Part shown: positions 1 to 8,855 of the stretch, one piece after another | Numbering within the stretch: position 1 is the first letter of the stretch | Layout: the number at the start of each line of letters is the position of its first letter | Source of the DNA: JBGPHT01 sp041484525 | Lineage (GTDB): Bacteria > Acidobacteriota > Terriglobia > Bryobacterales > Bryobacteraceae | Assembly: GCA_041484525.1 (NCBI GenBank) | Contig: JBGPHT010000007.1 | Location: 28,537-92,536 of the forward strand | Direction: 5' to 3' | Length of the DNA stretch: 64,000 nt | Made by a program: the position numbers and the translations under genes | Notes under the pieces: model-generated | The model's database searches: none | Seen by the model: only the letters and a program-made list of their open reading frames with translations | What the model was told of the DNA's origin: nothing

Positions 1-150
1 CAGGAGGCGCTCGACTGCTTCCCGGTACTCACCAAACGCGCGCAGGTATGCCTCCAATGGCTCCTGCATCCGCTCCTGCCGGAACAAGTCTATCGACCTG
101 ACGCGGTTGGCCTCGAGTTCCGCGTCCGTCCACCGGGGACTCGGAATCAT
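1..150 (-). CDS. XamI-like restriction endonuclease, N-terminal 50 codons only (cut by window edge)
   Basis: Read on the minus strand from ATG at 150, the 50 visible codons begin MIPSPRWTDAELEANR and continue with a charged helical stretch (FRQERMQEPLEAYL). From memory this resembles the N-terminus of the XamI restriction endonuclease family; I could not search it. The ATG overlaps the stop of the upstream methylase gene (ATGA at 147-150), the usual coupling of a type II restriction-modification operon. The rest of the gene lies outside the window, so catalytic residues cannot be checked. The family call rests on N-terminal similarity plus the methylase neighbour. Confidence 0.6.
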   Translation of the reverse strand, partial: MIPSPRWTDAELEANRVRSIDLFRQERMQEPLEAYLRAFGEYREAVERLL

Positions 151-1817
151 GCTCGGTCCTGCAGCAGCATTTCGGGTCTGGGCACCAGTAGGCGCTCCAT
201 CTCGCGTGGCTCGAACTTGGTCAAGCCGCCCGCATAGGTCCGGCCGTCACTCATGCTGGTGGTTTTCGCGAGGTACGCCGCGAGTGCCAGGAGCACCTTC
301 TCTCCGAAGTTTTCGCGTGGATAAAGGCCGTGGGCAATATTGATGTGCCGGGCCCCGGCCCGGTTGCGGACGAAAGCGGGCGGCCGGCGCGCCATATAGG
401 TGGCGAGTATGGGAGCGGGCTCCCGAAGTCCGACAGACCACCACACCTTGCGATTGGAGGCGATGTACCCTTTGTCTGCTCCCGCCAGCCGCGCCTTCCG
501 GAGAAACTCCTCGATGGCCCGGAGTTCCTCGCCCTGGAAAATGGAGAGGTCGGACGGCAGGTCGATCACTCGCTTCAGAGCCGAACAGTCGGATAGCACC
601 GGACTGGCATCGAAAAGCTGCTTAGCACGCGTCACCGTCGGATACAACACGGAAGCGGGCAAAGCCCTTTTAAGATCTCCGGCAATCCAGATCCGGTTGG
701 CCCCTGTTACCTGGCCGCGATGCACGCGGCAGAGTTCTCCTAATTCCACCAAACCGGAAGGAATCTCCCTGGCTGGGCTGGTGAGGCGCGACCAACGCGT
801 CTCGGTTTCCAGGCGGCTGCGCGGAACCGGCCCGCCGCCGTCGAGCGGCATGAGCAAATTGGATGTGCCGGCCCTTTTCACTCGAATGCTCTTGGGCCTG
901 GAGCCGAATTCGAAAGTGGAGATCACGGCGGTGGCGGCGGTATCGGCAAACGGTTCGGCCGTTGGCTCCACAATCGTGAGACTCTGCCCGCCCAGATCGC
1001 GGAGGAACAGATTCCGAAGCAGACTTCCGTAATTGACGTCGAGCCACTCGGCGGCGGTGATGAAACAGCCGAGATCGCCGGGCTTTCCGTGGAGCGCCGT
1101 AGCGAGGAAAAAATGCACGTGCATTCCGGCCAACTGACTCGAAGCGTGGCCGAGTTTGGCGGCCTCCTTCGTCAGCCACTGCTTGGATTCCGAGCTGAGA
1201 ACGTGGTGGCGAATGTACGGTGGATTGCCAATAAAGAGGGTTTGGCCGTCGATCGGACAGAGATCGATCGTACGGTAGTCCCCCAGAAGCACCACGGAGC
1301 GATCCACCAATCCAGCCGCCGCCAGCGTCCCCCGGGCCAGAACCGTAGCCACGGGGTCGATGTCCACGCCGATCAACTCCGCCTCCGGAAAGGCCTTGGC
1401 GGCGGCGATCAGGAAACGCGCGGAGCCCACGCCTGGATCCACGATTCGCGCTGGCGAAGCTCCGCGGGCTTCGGCCCAGGCGACCATCGCGCGCACGATC
1501 GCCGGAGGCGTGTACACGGCTCCTTTTTGCCGCCTGACTTCCGGCACACGCAACCGGCAAAAGGTCTCGCCCAGAGGATCCTCACCCCTGCGAATAGAGC
1601 GGATGAACCACGCTGCGGTAGCGTCGTCAAAACGCGGCCTGCCGCTTTGAGCCAGGCGGCGCTCGGCTGCGCACCACCGATTCACGCTCTCGGCGCCCAG
1701 AGCCAGGGCCGCTGATATCAAACGAGCCTCGGAGTTCAACATCTGATCGGAACGACGCTCTAGCGCCAACTGATTCATCGGATGGACTCTGCGTTTACTG
1801 TAGCTCTCGATCGCCAT
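147..1817 (-). CDS. N6-adenine DNA methyltransferase of a type II restriction-modification system
   Basis: A class I SAM fold is visible: a glycine-rich AdoMet loop (VDPGVGSARFL), an acidic end of strand two (IGVDIDP), and the amino-methylase catalytic motif NPPY in FIGNPPYIRHH. The C-terminal third looks like a target-recognition region with HINIAHGLYPRENFGEK. It should methylate adenine in DNA to protect against the partner nuclease, whose start overlaps this stop by 4 bp. The start is uncertain: ATG at 1817, ATG at 1778 (MNQLALERR) or TTG at 1841 are all in frame and none has a clear ribosome site. It follows the HTH_8 gene closely. Confidence 0.85.
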   Translation of the reverse strand: MAIESYSKRRVHPMNQLALERRSDQMLNSEARLISAALALGAESVNRWCAAERRLAQSGRPRFDDATAAWFIRSIRRGEDPLGETFCRLRVPEVRRQKGAVYTPPAIVRAMVAWAEARGASPARIVDPGVGSARFLIAAAKAFPEAELIGVDIDPVATVLARGTLAAAGLVDRSVVLLGDYRTIDLCPIDGQTLFIGNPPYIRHHVLSSESKQWLTKEAAKLGHASSQLAGMHVHFFLATALHGKPGDLGCFITAAEWLDVNYGSLLRNLFLRDLGGQSLTIVEPTAEPFADTAATAVISTFEFGSRPKSIRVKRAGTSNLLMPLDGGGPVPRSRLETETRWSRLTSPAREIPSGLVELGELCRVHRGQVTGANRIWIAGDLKRALPASVLYPTVTRAKQLFDASPVLSDCSALKRVIDLPSDLSIFQGEELRAIEEFLRKARLAGADKGYIASNRKVWWSVGLREPAPILATYMARRPPAFVRNRAGARHINIAHGLYPRENFGEKVLLALAAYLAKTTSMSDGRTYAGGLTKFEPREMERLLVPRPEMLLQDRA

Positions 1818-1847
1818 CCGGTGTTCCGAATCGAATCGCAACGGCGC

Positions 1848-2126
1848 CTACGCCGCGCTAGCCTTGTGCCGCTTCGGCCGGCCGGCCTTGGCGACGGGCT
1901 TGCGGCGGGCGCGCGCGCGGCCGTTCGCCAAACTGTACTCCACCATTTTTCGCTGCAGGGTGTTGCGGTGTATCCCCAGTTGCTTGGCGGCGGCGGACTG
2001 GTTGCCGTTCGAGCGTTCCAGCGAGCGGCCGATCATGCTCCGCTCCAGAATTTCGATCGCCTCCTCCAGGAAAATGCCGGCTCCGAGGAGCTGCTCCACC
2101 AGCCCCTCAAATTTTTCTTTCATCAT
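1848..2126 (-). CDS. small Fis-type (HTH_8) DNA-binding protein
   Basis: This 92-residue protein has a helical N-terminus (MKEKFEGLVEQLL) and a Fis/HTH_8 helix-turn-helix around residues 35-66, with NGNQSAAAKQLGIHRNTLQRK as its core. It ends in a very basic alanine/arginine/lysine tail. The HTH is the one found at the C-terminus of NtrC activators, but here it stands alone without an AAA+ domain, so it is probably a small nucleoid-type or local regulator. It overlaps the end of cvpA by 20 bp and precedes the methylase gene, so it may be co-transcribed with the restriction-modification pair. Target genes are unknown. Confidence 0.75.
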   Translation of the reverse strand: MMKEKFEGLVEQLLGAGIFLEEAIEILERSMIGRSLERSNGNQSAAAKQLGIHRNTLQRKMVEYSLANGRARARRKPVAKAGRPKRHKASAA

Positions 2127-2679
2127 TCTTTTTTTGATTTCCCTTCCCGGTCGCTTTTCCCCATGCGGTCTTCACCTGCGTGTACGTCCGCCGGAAGCCT
2201 TCCTTCAGCTCGTGCGGTGCCATCGCCGTGAACACATTCGCCGCATCCACCACATACGGCGCCAGCCGCGAACGCACAACGGCGTCCGGCGGCTGCTCAG
2301 TCGGAGAAAAGGCCATGATTCCCGTTACCAGGGCCACGGCGATCAACGTCCCGCGGACCATTCCGAAACCTGCTCCGAGCGCGTGATCGAGGAACCCGAG
2401 CCCGGTTACCTTCAAAAACTTCCCCACAATGTAGCTGACGAAACTGCCGAGCAGCGCGACGGCGCAGAACACCAGAAAGAATCCGGCGAAGTTCGCCGCC
2501 GTGCGCGAACTGACATACGGTAACAGATATGCGCCGGCCATTGCATAAAACCAGATGCCCAGCATCAGCGCCACGAACACCGACGCCAGGCCGATGACCT
2601 CGCGCGACAGCCCCTTGCGGAAACTCATCACGACGGAGGACGCCAGGATCAGCAGCAGAACTATATCGAACCAGTTCAT
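2107..2679 (-). CDS. cvpA: CvpA family inner-membrane protein
   Basis: This 190-residue integral membrane protein starts MNWFDIVLLLILASSVVMSF and has about four hydrophobic segments, with the CvpA hallmark pattern of a first helix followed by basic FRKGLSREV. The family member in E. coli is linked to colicin V production and envelope stress; the molecular function is unsettled. The ATG overlaps the purC stop (ATGA at 2676-2679) and its 3' end overlaps the HTH_8 gene by 20 bp, so the three are likely co-transcribed. Neighbouring purine genes are common for cvpA, which sits beside purF in E. coli. Confidence 0.85.
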   Translation of the reverse strand: MNWFDIVLLLILASSVVMSFRKGLSREVIGLASVFVALMLGIWFYAMAGAYLLPYVSSRTAANFAGFFLVFCAVALLGSFVSYIVGKFLKVTGLGFLDHALGAGFGMVRGTLIAVALVTGIMAFSPTEQPPDAVVRSRLAPYVVDAANVFTAMAPHELKEGFRRTYTQVKTAWGKATGKGNQKKNDERKI

Positions 2680-3575
2680 AGCTCGCGGCCGGTGAGCACG
2701 CGATACGCCTGGCGGTATTTTTCGCTAGTCTTGGCCGCGACTTCTTCGGAAAGCGGCGGCGCGGGCGGCTGCTTGTCCCAATGGATGGATTCGAGATAGT
2801 CGCGCACGAACTGCTTGTCGTACGAGAACTGCGCGCCGCCGGGCTGGTAGGATTCGGCGAGCCAGAAGCGCGAGGAATCGGGCGTCAGAACTTCGTCCCC
2901 CAAAACGAGCTCGTCGCCGACGAAGCCGAATTCGAACTTGGTGTCGGCGATGATGATCCCTTTGGTCTCGGCATATTGGGCCGCGCGCGTGTAGATGGCG
3001 AGCGTGAGATCGCGCAGGCGCCAAGCGAGGTCTTCGCCGACGAGCGACACGACGTGCTCGAAGGAGACGTTCTCATCGTGGCCCGTCTGCGCCTTGGTGG
3101 CCGGCGTGAAGAGAGGCTCGGGAAGCTTGTCGCTTTCGCGCAGGCCGGCCGGCAGTTGGATGCCGCACACCGTCCCGTGCTGGCGATATTCCTTCCAGCC
3201 GGACCCGGAAATGTAGCCGCGCGCCACGCACTCAATCTCGATCATGTTGGCGCGCTTCACCAGCATGGACCGGCCTTCGAGCTGATCGCGGAAGCTCGGT
3301 AGCGGGTCGGGATAGTCGTCCACGCGCGCGGTCAGGAAGTGCGTGGGCGTGAGATCGCGCAGGAAGTCGAACCAGAAAATGGAAAGCTGCGTGAGGACGC
3401 GCCCCTTGTCCGGAATGCCCGTGGGAAGGATGTAATCGAAAGCTGAAATGCGATCGGTGGCGACGATGAGCAGCCGGTCGCCGGCGCGATAGACGTCCCG
3501 CACTTTGCCGCGGCCGTGGCGTTCGACGCCCTTAAGATCTGTTTCCAGGATGACAGGATTCTGTGTGGAGTTCAC
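2676..3575 (-). CDS. purC: phosphoribosylaminoimidazole-succinocarboxamide synthase (SAICAR synthase)
   Basis: This 299-residue protein catalyses ATP-dependent condensation of CAIR with aspartate to SAICAR in de novo purine synthesis, in the cytoplasm. Visible signatures are VATDRISAFDYILPTGIPDKG near residue 40, which contains the conserved DRISAFD, and EIECVARGYISGSGWKEY near residue 110. The length fits the longer, yeast-like bacterial SAICAR synthases rather than the ~240-residue E. coli type. It is the first gene of a minus-strand run purC-cvpA-HTH_8-methylase-endonuclease with overlapping ends. About 100 bp separate its start from the FecR gene end. Confidence 0.95.
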   Translation of the reverse strand: MNSTQNPVILETDLKGVERHGRGKVRDVYRAGDRLLIVATDRISAFDYILPTGIPDKGRVLTQLSIFWFDFLRDLTPTHFLTARVDDYPDPLPSFRDQLEGRSMLVKRANMIEIECVARGYISGSGWKEYRQHGTVCGIQLPAGLRESDKLPEPLFTPATKAQTGHDENVSFEHVVSLVGEDLAWRLRDLTLAIYTRAAQYAETKGIIIADTKFEFGFVGDELVLGDEVLTPDSSRFWLAESYQPGGAQFSYDKQFVRDYLESIHWDKQPPAPPLSEEVAAKTSEKYRQAYRVLTGREL

Positions 3576-3673
3576 GCATTCCTCAGACTTCAGTCGGGGG
3601 AGTAATCAAATGATAACCCGTCCAGCGCCGAAGTCAATGCGCGATTATTTCTTTTGGCTGACGAGAATCAGAT

Positions 3674-5497
3674 TTACTGTTTCTGCGTCTGCTTCGCAGT
3701 CGAAGTGTCGCCCGTCGGCCGCGGCGCGGGCTTGCTGTCGGGCGTTTTTGCGTCGGGCTTCGGATCCGCCTTCGGCTCGATCTTCGGCACTTCGATCTTG
3801 GCCGGCGTAGGCGCGGTCACGGGCGGAGCGGGTGGGTGTTCGCGGCGCGGTTGCCCCGGGTCGACGCGCGGAATCGGAGGAGCGCTCTGCGAAGGAACGG
3901 GCGGCGGCGCGATCGGCCCCGCGGGCGGTGGCGCCTGACTTGAGATCGGCGGATGCTCGCGTCTCGACGAAGTGGGATCGGTGGTGCGTGGAACTGGGTT
4001 CGCGGCCGGCGTCGACGATGCTGGCGTCTGTGTCGGCGTCGGAGTGGGCTTCGTCGATGGGTTGTTGTTGCCGCCGCCCCGGTTGTTGCCGCCGCGCCGC
4101 GAATAATCGGGATGTTCCGGCGGATTGACCACGATCACTCCCGTGTACACCGGCACGGGATAGATGACTTCGATCGGCACCGGCGGCGGATATTCCGGCG
4201 GAGGACCGCTCGAAACTATGGGCGGCGGGGGCGGTTCCGGAGCGGTCGAGATCGGCGGCGGCGGTGCGTCGACGATCCCGGGAGCATTCGTCTGGAAAGT
4301 CACGCCCGGTAGATGGGGCACGACGCGCGTGCTGCCCATGCGCAGCGCGGGGCGGACGGCATCCAGACGCGACGCCACGAATGTGGGGGAGGGCATCGCG
4401 ACGGCGAACACCGCGGCCGCGAGCGGCTCTTTCGGCCGCGCCGTGAAGCCCACCGGATCGATCAGGGACGATTCCGGCTGGAAGATAGCATAAGTAATGA
4501 TGGCGTTGAGAAACTGGCGCGGTTGCACCAGGGGTGTCCACTGTTCTCCGGGCGCGAGCAGACCCCATCCGGCGAGGCGGGCGCCGCGCAGCCAGAAGAC
4601 CTCGCCTGGTTTGAACACCGCACTCTTGCCGGGAGCCCATACCCAGCCGATGCCGTCGCGGAGCGTCCAGCGGCCGTAGTGATAGGGCAGCCAGCCCCAC
4701 GTTTCGTCGCTCACCCAGGTGTAGCCGAGCGTGTCATACCAGCGCCAGCGGCCCTTCTGATACGGCAGGAAGCCGTCCTGCTGTTTGGGTTTCCATACGG
4801 CGCCGAGGTCTTCGGTCTGCACCCACTCGCCGGAGGAATCGAGGTCCAGCACGCCGTAGCGCTGCGTTACGTGGCCCGAAGAAGGTGGACTCGCGAGCGC
4901 CTGATCGCGCTGCTCGCTCCAGCCATCCAACTCGATCGCGGTGACCTCGGGGTAGAGGAAAAAGCGGGAAGGGTTCGACGGCTGCACGCGCACCGTCTTG
5001 CCCTCGCGGACATCCATCTCGACGGCGGGCGACGAAAAGCGCACAGTGCCTTCGATCACGGAGATCTGGCTCCACTGGTCCTGCGCTTCGAAGCGCACGC
5101 GCGCGCCGCGGGAAAGCGTGATCTGCGCGCCGGGCACGGCCAGGACGAGGGAATCGCGGCCCTCGGGTTCGCCCGTGAAATACGCCACGCCGTGGTCGAG
5201 CGAAAGCAGCGTGACGCGCTGGCCGGTGGAGAGGCGGGTGTAGTCGGAGATCTCGGCCAGCGAATCGGGACCGAGCCGCCACGCACTGCCTTCGTCCAAC
5301 TCGATCTCGATCTTGGACGACGGGCCGGTGCGCATCCACGTGGATTCGGGCAGCGGCAGGTTGCGTTCGGCGGGCACCCACTGGTCGGCGGCGGTGAGTT
5401 GAACTTCCACTTTCCCATCGAACTCGCCGAGCCGGGCGTAACGGGCCTGCGCCGCGAACAGGGCGGCAGGAACTAGCAACAGCATCAAGCGCTTCAT
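3674..5497 (-). CDS. secreted FecR-domain protein with tryptophan-rich and proline-rich regions
   Basis: The chosen start MKRLMLLLVPAALFAA gives a clean signal peptide; an upstream ATG adds only eight residues. After it, a FecR-like domain (residues ~20-190) includes YTRLSTGQRVTLLSLDHGVAYF. A central Trp/Tyr repeat region follows (KGRWRWYDTLGYTWVSDETW, then WGWLPYHYGRW), of the DUF6600 type. The last 220 residues are proline-rich with PPPP runs and a Gly/Asn stretch (RRGGNNRGGGNNN), typical of a flexible envelope segment. It is probably an exported or surface structural protein. Unlike classical FecR it has no neighbouring sigma factor or TonB receptor. It is transcribed away from rnr with a 71-bp divergent gap. 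Confidence 0.75.
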   Translation of the reverse strand: MKRLMLLLVPAALFAAQARYARLGEFDGKVEVQLTAADQWVPAERNLPLPESTWMRTGPSSKIEIELDEGSAWRLGPDSLAEISDYTRLSTGQRVTLLSLDHGVAYFTGEPEGRDSLVLAVPGAQITLSRGARVRFEAQDQWSQISVIEGTVRFSSPAVEMDVREGKTVRVQPSNPSRFFLYPEVTAIELDGWSEQRDQALASPPSSGHVTQRYGVLDLDSSGEWVQTEDLGAVWKPKQQDGFLPYQKGRWRWYDTLGYTWVSDETWGWLPYHYGRWTLRDGIGWVWAPGKSAVFKPGEVFWLRGARLAGWGLLAPGEQWTPLVQPRQFLNAIITYAIFQPESSLIDPVGFTARPKEPLAAAVFAVAMPSPTFVASRLDAVRPALRMGSTRVVPHLPGVTFQTNAPGIVDAPPPPISTAPEPPPPPIVSSGPPPEYPPPVPIEVIYPVPVYTGVIVVNPPEHPDYSRRGGNNRGGGNNNPSTKPTPTPTQTPASSTPAANPVPRTTDPTSSRREHPPISSQAPPPAGPIAPPPVPSQSAPPIPRVDPGQPRREHPPAPPVTAPTPAKIEVPKIEPKADPKPDAKTPDSKPAPRPTGDTSTAKQTQKQ

Positions 5498-5568
5498 GAA
5501 AAGTTCCATTTCTTGCAGCACTTCAGTGACGCCCGAATGCCGCCGGGCGTTGCAGGTAAAATCGGGAA

Positions 5569-7893
5569 ATGACGGATCGGGCTCTGCTTGACCACATCTC
5601 AGGCTTACCGCATAGCCGCGCCAACTTCAAGCAACTGGTTCGGGAATTCGCCGCTAAGGGTCCGGAGCGCATTGAGTTAGAGACGGCGCTGGCCCGTCTG
5701 ACGGCGCGCGGCGAGCTGATCGAGCTACGCTCCGGCCACTACGCCGTGACCGCTCGCAGCCGGGAATTCGCCGTTGGACGGCTGAGTATGCACCGCGATG
5801 GTTATGGGTTTTTAATACCGGACCGGTCGATTGAGGGCATCGCGGGCGACATCTTTATACCGCCCGAATCGGCCGAGAAGGCGATGCATGGCGACCGCGT
5901 AGTGGTGCGGATCGCGCGCATCGAAGCCGGCGGCCGGTCGGACGGCGAGATCGTGAAGGTGCTGAAGCGGGCGCATCCCACGGTGGTCGGCGAGTTCCGC
6001 ATCGGGCGCCGTGGAATGTATGTCGTGCCGCAGGACGACCGCATCCGGCAGTGGATCGAGATTCCGGAGGGGATGGAGTTTCCGCCGGAGCAGCAGCCGG
6101 TCAAGGGCGCCGCCGCGGTCGATCGCATTGGTGTGACCGCGCCCACCGTGTCCTCGATTGAGGAACTCGACGGCATGATCGTCGATGTCGAACTGCTGGA
6201 ATATCCCGAGAAGGGATCGAGCCCGGTGGGGCGCGTAATCGAGATCCTGGGGCGGCCGGACGATTTCGGCGTGGACGTGGAAGTGGTGATCCGCAAGCAC
6301 CATCTGCCGCACCGTTTCCCGCCGGAGGTGGTGGAACAGGCGGAGTCGGTGCCGAATACGATCGTGGCGCGCGAACTCGAGGGGCGGCGCGATTTCCGCG
6401 ACATGGACATTGTCACGATCGACGGCGAAACGGCGCGCGATTTCGACGATGCCGTGTGGGTGGATCGCCTGGCGAACGGCAACTATGCGCTTCACGTGCA
6501 CATCGCCGATGTCAGCCACTACGTGCGGCCGGGGACGCCTATCGACGTCGAGGCCCGGCTGCGCGGGACCAGCGTCTACTTCCCCGACCGCGCGGTCCCG
6601 ATGCTGCCGTTCGAGCTGTCGACCAACATCTGCTCGCTGAATCCGCAGGTGGACCGGCTGGTGCTTTCGGTCCTGATGGAGATCGACCGGCAGGGCGAGA
6701 TCGTGGGGCAGGAATTCACCACCGGGGTGATCCGCAGCGTGGAGCGGATGACGTATACCAATGTCCATCTGCTGCTCGAGGGGGATGCCGGCCTGTGCAG
6801 CCGATACCTGCCGCTGATCGGGCGGTTCGAGCTGATGAAAGAGCTGGCGCTGGTGCTGAACCGCAAGCGCGTCAAACGCGGCTCGATCGATTTCGACCTG
6901 CCCGAGCCGCTGATCGAGTTCGACGAATGGGGCGCGATGACGGGCGTCACGCGCGCCCCGCGGAACATCGCGCACCAGTTGATCGAGGAGTTCATGCTGT
7001 CGGCCAACGAGGCCGTGGCGTCGCACCTCAAGAGCACGGTGGAGGCGTCGATCTACCGCATCCACGAGAAGCCCGACCCGAAGCGTGTGATGGAGTTCGA
7101 AGAAGTGGCGGCGCATTTCGGTTATTCGCTGGGGGTGGGCGCGATTCCGGTGAAGCGGTTCCGGTATTCGGATAAGCGACGGGACGGGTCGAAACAGCGG
7201 CGCGAGATCGTGATGGCGGACGATGGCATCAAGATTTCGCCGCGCAATTATCAGCGGCTGGTGGCGAAGGTGGAAGGCAAGCCGGAGGAGCGGATACTGA
7301 GCTACCTGATGCTGCGGTCGCTGCGGCAGGCGCGGTACAGCACGGACAACGTGGGGCACTTTGCGCTGGCCGCAGCGACGTACACGCATTTCACGTCGCC
7401 CATCCGGCGGTATCCGGACCTGATGGTGCATCGGTTGCTGCGCGGCATGGCGGTGTCCGAGCCCGAGTTGCGCGAGGTGGCGGAGGAATGTTCGCAATCC
7501 GAGCGGCGGGCGGCGGATGCCGAGCGCGAGCTGGTGGAATGGAAAAAAGTGAAGTTCATGTCTGAGCGCGTGGGGCAGGACTTCGACGCGCTCATCATCA
7601 GTACGACGAAGTACGGGCTGTTTGTGGAACTGGCGGACCTGTTCATCGAAGGGCTGGTTCCCATCGACACGCTGCCCGGCGACCAGTACACTTATCAGGA
7701 GAACGTCCGCAAGATCGTGGGCAGGCGCACGCATCGCCAGTTTTCGATCGGCGATCGCGCGCGCGTGATTCTGGATCGCGTGGACGGGAACGAACGCAAA
7801 CTGCAGTTTTCGATACTCGAAGATGACTCCGGAAAATCTGGTGGCGATCCCCGGCGGCGAGTTTCTCATGGGGCAAAGCGACGGAAGGGATGA
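5569..7893 (+). CDS. rnr: ribonuclease R (3'-5' exoribonuclease, RNB/S1)
   Basis: This 774-residue protein has the VacB/RNase R order: an N-terminal helix-turn-helix-like segment, cold-shock OB domains around residues 70-230, the RNB catalytic domain from ~265 and a C-terminal S1 domain (~670-760, TTKYGLFVELADLFIEGLVP). The RNB active-site stretch TIDGETARDFDDAVWV carries the clustered aspartates that bind Mg2+. The basic tail (KSGGDPRRRVSHGAKRRKG) is usual for the enzyme. It degrades structured RNA in the cytoplasm. The 3' end overlaps the next gene by 71 bp in another frame. Confidence 0.95.
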   Translation: MTDRALLDHISGLPHSRANFKQLVREFAAKGPERIELETALARLTARGELIELRSGHYAVTARSREFAVGRLSMHRDGYGFLIPDRSIEGIAGDIFIPPESAEKAMHGDRVVVRIARIEAGGRSDGEIVKVLKRAHPTVVGEFRIGRRGMYVVPQDDRIRQWIEIPEGMEFPPEQQPVKGAAAVDRIGVTAPTVSSIEELDGMIVDVELLEYPEKGSSPVGRVIEILGRPDDFGVDVEVVIRKHHLPHRFPPEVVEQAESVPNTIVARELEGRRDFRDMDIVTIDGETARDFDDAVWVDRLANGNYALHVHIADVSHYVRPGTPIDVEARLRGTSVYFPDRAVPMLPFELSTNICSLNPQVDRLVLSVLMEIDRQGEIVGQEFTTGVIRSVERMTYTNVHLLLEGDAGLCSRYLPLIGRFELMKELALVLNRKRVKRGSIDFDLPEPLIEFDEWGAMTGVTRAPRNIAHQLIEEFMLSANEAVASHLKSTVEASIYRIHEKPDPKRVMEFEEVAAHFGYSLGVGAIPVKRFRYSDKRRDGSKQRREIVMADDGIKISPRNYQRLVAKVEGKPEERILSYLMLRSLRQARYSTDNVGHFALAAATYTHFTSPIRRYPDLMVHRLLRGMAVSEPELREVAEECSQSERRAADAERELVEWKKVKFMSERVGQDFDALIISTTKYGLFVELADLFIEGLVPIDTLPGDQYTYQENVRKIVGRRTHRQFSIGDRARVILDRVDGNERKLQFSILEDDSGKSGGDPRRRVSHGAKRRKG

Positions 7894-8470
7894 AGAGCGT
7901 CCCGTGCATAAGGTGCGGGTGGCGCCATTCCGCCTGGCGCGGTATCAGGTGACTAATGCGGAGTATGCCGCCTTTCGCAAAATCGAATTCGATTGCGCCT
8001 CGAAGCCCGTTACTTCGGTGAACTGGTTCGACGCGATGGAGTTCTGCCGCTGGCTGTCGGCCCAGTGGGGACTGCCGGTGCGGCTGCCCACCGAAGCCGA
8101 ATGGGAGTTCGCGGCGCGCGGCGGGCTGCAGGAGAAGCTGTACCCGTGGGGCGACGAGCCGGTGACGGCGCGTCCGCGGTACGGCGATCGATGGCACGCG
8201 GGTCCGGAGCCGGTGGGTGAGACGCCGCCCAATGGCTACGGCCTTTTCGACATGTGCGAGAACGTGCACGAGTGGTGCAGCGATTGGTACGATCCGCTCT
8301 ACTACGTCGTGTCGCCGGAAGAGAATCCACGGGGTCCGGAGACTGGGACGCGCCGCGCTTCCCGCGGGGGTGCCTGGCGGCACCACATCAAGATTGCAAG
8401 GTGTGCGGCCCGGAGCAGCATTCCGCCGGAGTTCCGGTACGCAGACTACGGATTTCGAGTGGCCGTGTGA
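7823..8470 (+). CDS. SUMF1/formylglycine-generating-enzyme-like protein, probably without the catalytic cysteines
   Basis: This 215-residue cytoplasmic protein is a compact SUMF1 domain: LVAIPGGEFLMGQSDGRDEE at the start, then RYQVTNAEYAAFR, LPTEAEWEFAARGG, NGYGLFDMCENVHEWCSDWY and RGGAWRHH. The ATG at 7823 is forced by the domain start although it lies inside rnr. In true formylglycine-generating enzymes the RGGSW region is followed by two active cysteines; here the equivalent stretch reads RGGAWRHHIKIARCAARSS, with His and Ile at the expected positions. It is therefore probably a non-catalytic or differently acting homologue. A diverged piece of a related gene lies at 10194-10267. Confidence 0.8.
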   Translation: MTPENLVAIPGGEFLMGQSDGRDEERPVHKVRVAPFRLARYQVTNAEYAAFRKIEFDCASKPVTSVNWFDAMEFCRWLSAQWGLPVRLPTEAEWEFAARGGLQEKLYPWGDEPVTARPRYGDRWHAGPEPVGETPPNGYGLFDMCENVHEWCSDWYDPLYYVVSPEENPRGPETGTRRASRGGAWRHHIKIARCAARSSIPPEFRYADYGFRVAV

Positions 8471-8715
8471 CTTATCCGGCCGATCTCTGCCCGAGCGTAA
8501 GGCCTGCAACACAGAGAGTGGAGTGACGATGGCAGCAGCATCGAAGCCGAGATGCTCCACGGGGCCAGCTACCGCTTCTACGGCTAGGGCGTTTTTTGGC
8601 CACGTGGCTCTCGTTTCCCAAACGGCCATTTCCGATAAGGTCTCACCGGTAAGCGCTTGTTGTGTGTTCAAGACGGCGTTAACGGCCGGCGAGGGGTGAT
8701 AAGCTTCCGAGTGTC
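8471..8715. other. intergenic stretch, no gene recognised
   Basis: This 245-bp gap follows the SUMF1-like gene. Both strands show only short open frames without ribosome sites or family resemblance. No clear terminator (GC hairpin plus T tract) is visible directly after 8470. Confidence 0.5.
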
Positions 8716-8850
8716 ATGGTTTCGCCCGAGATCGCACTCGAAAGGTTTCTTCATGAGAAGCATTCCCGCGGCGAAACGAAATACGCTAAGATTGGTGGCC
8801 GCCTTGCTGTCGAAGACCTACAGCCTAATCACCTTTCCGGTTCCTTGTAG
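8716..8850 (+). CDS. possible 44-residue leader/small protein upstream of the HExxH gene
   Basis: An open frame from ATG at 8716 to TAG at 8848-8850 encodes a charged 44-residue peptide beginning MVSPEIALERFLHEKHSRGE. It ends 5 bp before the ATG of the putative metallopeptidase, which has no good ribosome site of its own, so translational coupling is plausible. I recognise no family and there is no strong Shine-Dalgarno in front of it. It could equally be chance open sequence. Confidence 0.25.
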   Translation: MVSPEIALERFLHEKHSRGETKYAKIGGRLAVEDLQPNHLSGSL

Positions 8851-8855
8851 ATTGG

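Noticed and set aside
5812..7869. 685-codon open frame antisense to rnr
   Set aside because: It is the GC-driven shadow of rnr: His/Arg/Pro-rich, no domain, no ribosome site, while the plus strand encodes a complete RNase R.
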